DNA of 11,247 nucleotides from an uncultured Kiritimatiellota bacterium (GTDB lineage: Bacteria > Verrucomicrobiota > Kiritimatiellia > RFP12 > UBA1067), in NCBI GenBank assembly GCA_934654805.1, contig CAKUGW010000104.1, positions 1 to 11,247 on the forward strand. Reading direction: 5' to 3'. The notes below the pieces were generated by a model. That model was given only the letters and a program-made list of their open reading frames with translations, did no database searches and was not told the origin of the DNA. The position numbers were made by a program, and so were the translations under genes. Each line of letters starts with the position of its first letter. The first letter of the stretch is position 1. Shown here in pieces: positions 6,147-11,247 of the stretch.

Positions 6147-7553
6147 TTACATCAGCGCGTACTTCGCGATGAAGACGGCCGTCAGCACGTACATGATCCA
6201 GTGCACCTTCTTCGCCTTGCCCGCGATGAGGTTGACGAGCGTGTACGAGATGACGCCGGCCATGATGCCGTCGGAGATCGAGTAGGCGAACGGCATGAAC
6301 GCGACCGTCAGGAACGCGGGGATCGCCTCGCTCGCGTCGCGGAAGTCGATCTCGGCGACGGACGAGAGCATCAGGTAGCCGACGACGATGAGCGCGGGGG
6401 CCGTCGCGAAGCCCGGCACCGCAAGGAAGATCGGGGCGAGGACGATGGCCGCGAGGAAGAGGGCCGCCGTCGTGACGGCCGTGAGGCCCGTCCTGCCGCC
6501 GACCATCACGCCCGAGGCGGACTCGACGTAGGTCGTCGTCGTCGAGGTGCCGAACACCGCGCCGACCGAGGTCGCGATCGCGTCCGCGCAGAGCGCGCCC
6601 GAGATGCGCGGGAGCTTGCCCTCCTTCGTGAGGAAGCCGCCCTTCATCGAGACGCCGATCAGCGTCCCCAGCGTGTCGAAGAGGTCGACGAAGAAGAACG
6701 CGAACATGACGACGAAGAAGTCGAGGCCCTTGACGAGCGCCCAGCCCGTGTTCGCGTCGCCCTTGTGCGTCCAGCCCGCCGGGTCGAAGACGGCGCCACA
6801 GGTCTGCTTGAACTGCGCGAACGAGTCCGCGATGCCCGCGAACGAGAGCGCCGGGTAGAGCGAGAAGTAGCCGGCCTTCGGGTCGGGCACGTAGACGCCC
6901 GCCGCCTGCGCGGCCATGCCGAGGCCCCACGTCACGAAGATGCCGTAGAGGATCGCGCCCTTGACGTTGCGCGCCATCATGACGCCCGTGAGGATCGTGC
7001 CGAGGATCGCGAGCGCCGCGCAGATGCCCTGCGTGTGGAACGGCGCGTTCTTGAAGCTCATGAGCCCCACGAGCACCGCGTCGTTGTTGACGATGATCTT
7101 CGCCGTCTGCAGCGCGATGAAGCAGATGAAGAGGCCGATGCCGGCCGCCACCGCCTTCTTGAGCGTGAACGGGATGCAGTCGAAGATCGCCTCGCGGACG
7201 GGCGTGAGCGAGAGCGCGAGGAAGACGAGGCCCTCCACGAACACCGCAAGCAGCGCGAACTGCCAGCTGTAGCCCATGCCGAGGCAGACGCCGAAGGTGA
7301 GGAAGGCGTTGAGGCCCATGCCCGGCGCAAGCGCGAACGGATAGTTCGACATGAACGCCATGAGCAGCGTGCCGACGACGGCCGCAAGGCACGTCGCGAC
7401 GAAGACGCCGCCGCGCGGAATGCCCGCGATCGAGAGGATGTTCGGGTTCACGGCGAGGATGTACGCCATCGTCATGAACGTGGTGAGGCCCGCGACGAGC
7501 TCGGTCTTGACCGTCGTCTTGTTCTCGTCGAGCCTAAACAGTTTCTTGAGCAT
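6147..7553 (-). CDS. NCS2 purine nucleobase permease (AzgA/PbuG type)
   Basis: This inner-membrane protein probably imports hypoxanthine, guanine or adenine with protons. The 468-residue product is hydrophobic throughout with about a dozen membrane segments. It has hallmarks of the AzgA branch (COG2252): ELVAGLTTFMTMAYILAVNP (18-37), the ALAPGMGLNAFLTF loop (74-87), VDLFDTLGTLIGV in the middle and the TTTTYVESASGVMVGGRTGL block. These are distinct from the uracil/xanthine UraA branch. Substrate choice among purines cannot be read from sequence. AAGGA lies 6 nt before the ATG. A promoter sits 82 nt upstream. etfB and etfA follow in the same direction with no visible promoter between, which is an unusual partnership. 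Confidence 0.92.
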   Translation of the reverse strand: MLKKLFRLDENKTTVKTELVAGLTTFMTMAYILAVNPNILSIAGIPRGGVFVATCLAAVVGTLLMAFMSNYPFALAPGMGLNAFLTFGVCLGMGYSWQFALLAVFVEGLVFLALSLTPVREAIFDCIPFTLKKAVAAGIGLFICFIALQTAKIIVNNDAVLVGLMSFKNAPFHTQGICAALAILGTILTGVMMARNVKGAILYGIFVTWGLGMAAQAAGVYVPDPKAGYFSLYPALSFAGIADSFAQFKQTCGAVFDPAGWTHKGDANTGWALVKGLDFFVVMFAFFFVDLFDTLGTLIGVSMKGGFLTKEGKLPRISGALCADAIATSVGAVFGTSTTTTYVESASGVMVGGRTGLTAVTTAALFLAAIVLAPIFLAVPGFATAPALIVVGYLMLSSVAEIDFRDASEAIPAFLTVAFMPFAYSISDGIMAGVISYTLVNLIAGKAKKVHWIMYVLTAVFIAKYALM

Positions 7554-7635
7554 GTTGTTCCTTACTTTTGATTTGGGTGTTTACATTCCGTTCGCTTCGC
7601 TTTGGCGGCAAGGCCGAAGCCCCGCATGGGGGTGA
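7554..7635 (-). promoter_or_regulatory. structured 5' leader of the purine permease operon
   Basis: The leader holds CCCC-ATGC-GGGG, a GGC-TTCG-GCC tetraloop hairpin, and an alternative longer pairing GCTTCG/CGAAGC with a 15-nt loop; the second and third are mutually exclusive. It then becomes A-rich up to the AAGGA site. I do not find the conserved core of the purine riboswitch. Confidence 0.35.
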
Positions 7636-7665
7636 ATTATACCACAGTCGGCGCACTTCGCGCAA
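7636..7665 (-). promoter_or_regulatory. purine permease-etfBA promoter
   Basis: TTGCGC (7660-7665), 18 nt, then TATAAT (7636-7641), preceded by TGG, an extended -10 element. The -35 hexamer is identical to that of rpmE. It lies just past the efp terminator. Confidence 0.8.
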
Positions 7666-7679
7666 TTGCCGAATAGGGA

Positions 7680-7711
7680 AAGGCCGCCCTCGCCAACGCG
7701 AGGGCGGCCTT
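7680..7711 (-). terminator. strong terminator after efp
   Basis: A perfect 14-bp stem (AAGGCCGCCCTCGC and its complement) encloses a 4-nt loop, starting about 26 nt after the efp stop. On the minus strand the 3' side runs TTTCCC, so the T-tract is short, but the stem is by far the strongest in the window. Confidence 0.85.
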
Positions 7712-7737
7712 CGGTTGCTGACGCGCCCGGCGACGGA

Positions 7738-8313
7738 TCACTTCGTCGACGTGCGGTCGTTGTACTCGCCGGTCTCGGTGTTGATGCGGATGACGTCGCC
7801 CTCGTTGATGAAGAGCGGCACCGCGAGCTGGTAGCCGCCTTCGACGGTCGCCGGCTTCGTCACCTTGCCCGAGGCCGTGTTGCCCTTCACGCCCGGCTCG
7901 ACCTTGATCACCTTGCGCTCGACGAGCTGCGGGAGATCCACGCCGATCACCTTGTCGTTGAAGAACAGGGCCTTGACCTCCATCTCGTCCATCAGGAAGT
8001 ACTTCTTGTCGCCCATGACGTCGTAGGAGACGCGGATTTCCTCGAAGTTCTCGTCCGTGAAGACGAAAGCCTGGCCGTCGTCGTACGAGTACGTGACGGA
8101 CATCTGGAGAAGCTCCGGCTTCTCGAACTTGTCGCCCGAACGGTAGCTCTTGGTCATGCCGCCGCCGGTCATCATGTTGCGGAGCTTGCAGTTGTAGATC
8201 GCCTGCCCCTTGCCCGGCTTCGAGAAGTCGAATTCCGTGATTTCCCAGGGCTCGCCGTCAATCAAGAGCTTCACGCCCTTGTGCAGCTCGCCCGCACCGA
8301 TTACTTCACCCAT
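7738..8313 (-). CDS. efp: elongation factor P
   Basis: EF-P binds between the P and E sites and rescues ribosomes stalled at consecutive prolines. The 191-residue product has the expected three-barrel layout. The tip loop of domain I reads SKPGKGQA (31-38), with K35 at the position that is lysylated or otherwise modified in many bacteria. The middle domain contains the family FTDENFEEI stretch, and the C-terminal domain ends with VIRINTETGEYNDR. No epmA/epmB or other modification gene is in the window. GGAGG lies 8 nt before the ATG. It follows the tiny bS22-like gene by 41 nt and is closed by a strong terminator, so it ends the hisG-bS22-efp unit. Confidence 0.96.
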   Translation of the reverse strand: MGEVIGAGELHKGVKLLIDGEPWEITEFDFSKPGKGQAIYNCKLRNMMTGGGMTKSYRSGDKFEKPELLQMSVTYSYDDGQAFVFTDENFEEIRVSYDVMGDKKYFLMDEMEVKALFFNDKVIGVDLPQLVERKVIKVEPGVKGNTASGKVTKPATVEGGYQLAVPLFINEGDVIRINTETGEYNDRTSTK

Positions 8314-8354
8314 CTATGTGCCTCCGATGTGACGGATCCGGCATTTACCGGAAA

Positions 8355-8444
8355 CTATTTCGTTTTATGCCGCTGCGCCTTCATGCGCTTGTCGTATTTG
8401 TGCTTCGACATTTTTTTCCGGCGTTTCTTCTTGATGCTTCCCAT
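8355..8444 (-). CDS. 29-residue bS22/mS38-type ribosomal protein (AURKAIP1/COX24 domain)
   Basis: A 30-codon frame encodes MGSIKKKRRKKMSKHK, then YDKRMKAQRHKTK. The MGS-(I/V)-KKKRRKKM-x-KHK pattern is that of the AURKAIP1/COX24 domain: mitochondrial mS38 and the tiny bacterial small-subunit protein called bS22 in mycobacteria, with relatives in several phyla. These bind the decoding region of 16S rRNA. Seventeen of 29 residues are Lys, Arg or His. AAGGAG stands 9 nt before the ATG, and the frame ends at TAG. It sits between hisG and efp, 41 nt from efp, so a translation role fits the context. It is easily missed because of its length. Family recognition is by motif only. Confidence 0.85.
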   Translation of the reverse strand: MGSIKKKRRKKMSKHKYDKRMKAQRHKTK

Positions 8445-8511
8445 TTTTGTTTTCTCCTTGTTGGGGGTGAGTGTGAGTCGAAGGTCGAGGATCACGAGAC
8501 GAGGCTGTCAG

Positions 8512-8543
8512 CTTCTTCCCCTTTGCCTCTTCCTTCTTCCTTT
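8512..8543 (-). repeat. purine-rich tract between hisG and the bS22-like gene
   Basis: Directly after the hisG stop the coding strand carries AAGGAAGAAGGAAGAGG and GGGGAAGAAG units. They closely resemble the etfB-etfA spacer. No promoter box is visible between hisG and 8444, so the tract is part of the polycistronic mRNA. Confidence 0.55.
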
Positions 8544-9413
8544 TCAGAAAATGATCTTGTTGAGCGGCAGCTCGATGATGCCCGTCGCGCCGTTCGCCTT
8601 GAGCGCGGGGATGAGGTCGCGCACCTGGCGCTCCTCGACGACGCTCTCGACGGCGTACCAGCCGGCGTCGTTGAGCTTGTTCACCGTCGGCGCGTGCAGG
8701 GCCGGCATGGCCTTCACGACCTTCGCGAGCGTCTTCTCCGGCGCGTTGCACTTCAGCAGCACGCGGCGCTGGGCCTCCAGCGCGCCGATGAGCAGCATCT
8801 TCAGCTGCTCGAGCTTCGCGCGCTTCGCCTTGTCCTTCCACGACGCCTTGTTCGCGATGAAGCGGGTCGTCGACGTCAGGATCGTGTCGACGATGCGCAG
8901 GTTGTTCGCGCGAAGCGACGAGCCCGTCTCCGTCAGGTCGACGATCGCGTCGACGAGCTCGGGGGCCTTCACCTCCGTCGCGCCCCAGCTGAACTCGACG
9001 TCGGCCTTGACGCCGTGCTTCTTGAGGTAGCGCTTCACGAGGCCCATCGCCTCGGTCGAGATGCGCTTGCCCTGGAGGTCCTTGACCGACTTGATCTTCG
9101 AGTCGTTCGGCACGGCGATCACCCAGCGGACGGGGTTCGACGTCGCCTTCGAGTAGTTCAGCTCGCAGATCTCCTGCACGTCGCTGCCGTTCTCGTAGAT
9201 CCAGTCGTAGCCGCAGATGCCCGCGTCGATCTTGCCGAGCTCGACGTAGCGGCTCATCTCCTGCGGACGCAGGAGGCGGCACTTGATCTCCTCGTCGTCG
9301 ATCGATGGGTAGTAGCTGCGGCTGGAGCACGACACGTTGAAGCCCGCGCGCTTGAACAGCGCGAAGGTCGATTCCTGCAAACTGCCTTTCGGCAAGCCTA
9401 ATACGATCGCCAT
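8544..9413 (-). CDS. hisG: ATP phosphoribosyltransferase, long form
   Basis: HisG condenses ATP with PRPP to phosphoribosyl-ATP, the first and feedback-controlled step of histidine synthesis. The 289-residue product is the long, self-sufficient form. The catalytic lobes cover about 1-205, with LGLPKGSL at 5-12 and the PRPP-binding loop DLTETGSSLRAN at 159-170. The HisG_C regulatory domain covers about 210-289, with MPALHAPTV (236-243) and GATGIIELPLNKII (275-288). It should therefore be inhibited by histidine and not need HisZ. The ATG at 9413 begins the family sequence directly. The upstream AGAAG is a weak binding site. No other his gene is nearby; instead it leads a unit with two translation genes. 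Confidence 0.95.
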   Translation of the reverse strand: MAIVLGLPKGSLQESTFALFKRAGFNVSCSSRSYYPSIDDEEIKCRLLRPQEMSRYVELGKIDAGICGYDWIYENGSDVQEICELNYSKATSNPVRWVIAVPNDSKIKSVKDLQGKRISTEAMGLVKRYLKKHGVKADVEFSWGATEVKAPELVDAIVDLTETGSSLRANNLRIVDTILTSTTRFIANKASWKDKAKRAKLEQLKMLLIGALEAQRRVLLKCNAPEKTLAKVVKAMPALHAPTVNKLNDAGWYAVESVVEERQVRDLIPALKANGATGIIELPLNKIIF

Positions 9414-9446
9414 GAAACTTCTTCTTCGTTGGTGAAAAGTCCGCGC

Positions 9447-9476
9447 ATTATATCATAAATCGCCGTCTTCTGTCCA
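9447..9476 (-). promoter_or_regulatory. hisG-bS22-efp promoter
   Basis: TGATATAAT (9447-9455) is a perfect extended -10. TGGACA (9471-9476) lies 18 nt upstream, within ATTGGACA. The leader is about 26 nt. No histidine-rich leader peptide precedes hisG. Confidence 0.8.
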
Positions 9477-9486
9477 ATTGACCCCG

Positions 9487-9506
9487 ACGCGCAGCGCGCG
9501 CCGTCA
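9487..9506 (-). terminator. imperfect GC hairpin at the end of pta
   Basis: GACGCGC and GCGCGCCGTC can pair with bulges around a short loop at the pta stop codon. There is no T-tract, so its role as a terminator is uncertain. Confidence 0.25.
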
Positions 9507-10496
9507 GCCCGCCTGCACGGCCGTCATCGCGACGGTGTTGACGATGTCGTCCGCCGAACAGCCGCGCGAGAGGTCGTTGCACGGCTTGGCGAGCCCCTGC
9601 AAAACGGCGAAGCAGTTCGCGCCGCCGATCCTCTGCGTGAGCTTGTAGCCGATGTTGCCGGCCTGCAGGTCGGGGAAGACGAGCACGTTGGCGCGTCCGC
9701 CGACGGGGCTTCCCTTCGCCTTCAGCACCGCGACTTCGGGGACGAGCGCCGCGTCGAGCTGGAGCTCGCCGTCGAGCAGGAGGCCCGGCGCCAGCGCGTG
9801 CGCGATCGCCGTCGCCTCGCGCACCTTGTCGACGAGCGCGTGCTGCGCGCTGCCCTTCGTCGAGAACGAGAGGAGCGCGACGCGCGGCTCGGCGATGCCG
9901 CAGAGCGTCCGCGCCGTCTCCGCCGCCGCGACGGCGATGTTCGCGAGCTCCTCGGCGTTCGGGCACGGGTTCACGACGCAGTCCGCATAGACGAGAAGGC
10001 CGTCCTCGCCCAGTTCCCGGTTCGGGCACTCCATCAAGAAGCTGGACGAGACGAGCTTCATGCCCGGCTTCGTCTTGATGACCTGCAGCGCGGGGCGCAG
10101 CATGTCGCCCGTCGAGTGGACGGCGCCCGACACGAGGCCGTCCGCATCGCCCAGCTTGACCATCATGATGCCGAAGCACATCGGGTCGGCGACGAGCGCC
10201 GCCGCCTTCTCCGGCGTCACGCCCTTCGCCTTGCGCAGCTCGTACAGCGCCTGCGCGTAGGCGGCCGCCCGCGCGTCCGCCTTCGGATCGACGAGCGTGA
10301 CGCCCGCGAGGTCGACGCCCTTCTCCGCCGCGACGGCGCGGATCCTGCCGGGGTCGCCGAGCAGGACCGGCTTCGCCAGCCCTTCCTTGACGATGCACGC
10401 GGCCGCCGCGACCGTGCGCGGCTCGTCGCCCTCCGGCAGGACGATCGTCTTCACGTTCGCCCGCGCCTTGTCCCGTATCGTTTCAATCAGGTTCAT
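9504..10496 (-). CDS. pta: phosphate acetyltransferase
   Basis: Pta interconverts acetyl-CoA plus phosphate and acetyl phosphate plus CoA, usually feeding acetate kinase in fermentation. The 330-residue product is the short, single-domain form without the DRTGG regulatory region of E. coli Pta. Recognisable blocks are LPEGDEPRT (20-28), GLVSGAVHSTGDMLRPALQ (120-138), FSTKGSA (211-217), DGELQLDAALVP (242-253), NVLVFPDLQAGNIGYKL (270-286) and NDLSRGCSADDI (307-318). S310, R311 and D317 fit the catalytic Ser/Arg/Asp positions described for the Methanosarcina enzyme. Phosphotransbutyrylase is the closest alternative, but the motif set is Pta-like. It has its own promoter and appears to be a single-gene unit; ackA is not in the window. 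The Shine-Dalgarno is weak: AGAGGG is about 13 nt from the ATG. Confidence 0.94.
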   Translation of the reverse strand: MNLIETIRDKARANVKTIVLPEGDEPRTVAAAACIVKEGLAKPVLLGDPGRIRAVAAEKGVDLAGVTLVDPKADARAAAYAQALYELRKAKGVTPEKAAALVADPMCFGIMMVKLGDADGLVSGAVHSTGDMLRPALQVIKTKPGMKLVSSSFLMECPNRELGEDGLLVYADCVVNPCPNAEELANIAVAAAETARTLCGIAEPRVALLSFSTKGSAQHALVDKVREATAIAHALAPGLLLDGELQLDAALVPEVAVLKAKGSPVGGRANVLVFPDLQAGNIGYKLTQRIGGANCFAVLQGLAKPCNDLSRGCSADDIVNTVAMTAVQAG

Positions 10497-10525
10497 GGTT
10501 TCAAGATTTCCCTCTCAAGGTCTTT

Positions 10526-10539
10526 CCGTCAGGAAACGG
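10526..10539 (-). promoter_or_regulatory. hairpin at the 5' end of the pta leader
   Basis: TTTCC and GGAAA pair around a 4-nt loop (GTCA on the plus strand) close to the predicted transcription start, a placement like that of the rpmE leader hairpin. Confidence 0.35.
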
Positions 10540-10544
10540 GCGCC

Positions 10545-10553
10545 ATTATAGCA
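10545..10553 (-). promoter_or_regulatory. pta promoter, extended -10
   Basis: The minus strand reads TGCTATAAT, the same nonamer as at lpxI, again without a good -35. The distance to the ATG is 48 nt, giving a leader of roughly 40 nt. Confidence 0.8.
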
Positions 10554-10574
10554 CATTTCCCGCATCCTGACTTC

Positions 10575-10617
10575 TGCCGACGGGCCGGCCGCGCAGAAGC
10601 GGCCCGCCTTCTGCCCG
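10575..10617 (-). terminator. GC-rich palindromic region after the EamA gene
   Basis: Competing inverted repeats follow the permease stop: CAGAAG/CTTCTG with an 8-nt loop, and GGCCGC/GCGGCC with a 6-nt loop, and GCAGAAG occurs twice. No T-run follows. It plausibly ends the EamA transcript ahead of the pta promoter. Confidence 0.35.
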
Positions 10618-10624
10618 GCGCGCG

Positions 10625-11247
10625 TCAGCGCCCCCGATGCCACGACTCCAGCACGCCGGAAAGGACGATGAACGCCGTGCCGAGCCACTGGAGCGGCGTC
10701 GCGGGCTCGCCCAGGAGCAGCGCGGCCAGCGCCACCGCGACAACGGGCGTGAAGTAGGCGCTCACGCCAAGGACGGACATCGGCAGGTACTTCTGCGCGG
10801 CGTTCCACGTCCAGAACGGCAGAAGCGTCGAGACGAGGCCGAGCGTCGCCACGAGCAGCCACGCCCGCACCGTCGCCGGCCACGCGAGGTCGAGGAACGG
10901 GAGGAAGACCCCGAGCGCCGCCGCGCCGACGAGCATCGTCAGCAGCGTGAAGAGCGACGAGCCGAGGCGCGCGATCGGCGCACGCCCGTAGACGGTGTAG
11001 ACGCCCCACGTCGCCGCCGCCAAGAGGACATAGACGTCGCCCGTCGAATAGGCCTCGAGCGCAAAGCCGCGCGCCGTCACGACCTGGATCACGAGCAGCG
11101 CGCCGACGAGCCCGCAGGCGAGCGAGAGGAGTTCGGACGCCCGCGCGCGGCGCGTCTTCAGGACGGCGACGAGGAAGATCATGATCGGCGTCAGGGCGTC
11201 CGCCATCGAGGCGTTCGCCGCGCTCACGCGCGCGCAGCCCTCGAAGA
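10625..11247 (-). CDS. DMT-superfamily EamA transporter, 5' end missing
   Basis: This inner-membrane protein of the drug/metabolite transporter superfamily exports or imports small metabolites; the substrate cannot be read. The visible 207 codons run in from the right edge; the frame is open upstream of the GTG at 11227 and encodes FEGCAR before it, so that GTG is internal. FEGCARVSAANASMADALTP matches the membrane segment that follows the start of the first EamA repeat. The second repeat begins at about GDVYVLLAAATWGVYTVYGR and ends with LQWLGTAFIVLSGVLES. About seven hydrophobic segments of the usual ten are visible. WxWNAAQKYLPMSVLGVSAYFTPVVAV is the typical penultimate block. The gene ends at TGA before a palindromic region and the pta promoter. 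Confidence 0.88.
   Translation of the reverse strand, partial: FEGCARVSAANASMADALTPIMIFLVAVLKTRRARASELLSLACGLVGALLVIQVVTARGFALEAYSTGDVYVLLAAATWGVYTVYGRAPIARLGSSLFTLLTMLVGAAALGVFLPFLDLAWPATVRAWLLVATLGLVSTLLPFWTWNAAQKYLPMSVLGVSAYFTPVVAVALAALLLGEPATPLQWLGTAFIVLSGVLESWHRGR

Noticed and set aside
2381..6172. Very long plus-strand open frames (2381-4135 and 4232-6172, and similar at 6111-7571)
   Set aside because: They are antisense to gspE, etfA, etfB and the permease. Their products are rich in Arg, Asp, Val and Leu with no domains, as expected in G+C-rich DNA opposite real genes.
7554..7635. Purine riboswitch ahead of the permease
   Set aside because: I could not find the conserved junction and loop sequences of the purine aptamer, and the leader lacks the usual downstream terminator stem.
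9414..9446. Histidine leader peptide or T-box ahead of hisG
   Set aside because: The leader of about 26 nt is too short and contains no run of His codons.

Overview
The window is a G+C-rich bacterial chromosome segment with every convincing gene on the minus strand: about eleven genes, one of them cut by the right edge, plus a possible start of another at the left edge. Lipid A synthesis (lpxI) shows a Gram-negative cell envelope. LpxI, a GspE/PilB secretion ATPase, an mS38/bS22-type small ribosomal protein and low-complexity G/A-rich spacers would fit the Planctomycetes-Verrucomicrobia-Chlamydiae superphylum, perhaps Kiritimatiellota. That placement is inference; no marker here fixes the phylum.

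Read in the direction of transcription, from right to left: a DMT/EamA permease (10625-11247, 5' part missing); pta phosphotransacetylase (9504-10496); hisG (8544-9413), then a 29-residue basic ribosomal protein absent from any simple length-cutoff gene list (8355-8444), then efp (7738-8313), closed by a perfect 14-bp terminator hairpin; an AzgA/PbuG-type purine permease (6147-7553) followed by etfB (5315-6112) and etfA (4163-5212); a GspE/PilB ATPase (2432-4117); rpmE encoding zinc-type bL31 (2126-2332) and prfA encoding RF1 (1014-2000); lpxI (102-938); and a ribosome-binding site with short overlapping reading frames at 1-85.

Six exact TATAAT boxes on the minus strand precede lpxI, rpmE, gspE, the permease gene, hisG and pta, so transcription units can be drawn directly: EamA; pta; hisG-bS22-efp; permease-etfB-etfA; gspE; rpmE-prfA; lpxI-onward. 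At lpxI and gspE the TATAAT lies only 9 and 11 nt from the ATG and there is no Shine-Dalgarno sequence, which predicts nearly leaderless mRNAs. The other promoters have leaders of roughly 25-75 nt.

The content is largely housekeeping: translation (bL31, RF1, bS22-like protein, EF-P), acetyl-CoA/acetyl phosphate exchange, flavin-based electron transfer, purine uptake, histidine synthesis, lipid A synthesis and pilus/secretion energy. I see no defence system, phage, transposon or CRISPR array. The items most worth a second look are the near-leaderless promoters, a nine-run G-quadruplex motif just upstream of prfA, a polypurine spacer with a repeated 19-mer between etfB and etfA, the tiny ribosomal protein gene, and an RF1 whose N-terminal domain is about 30 residues short.
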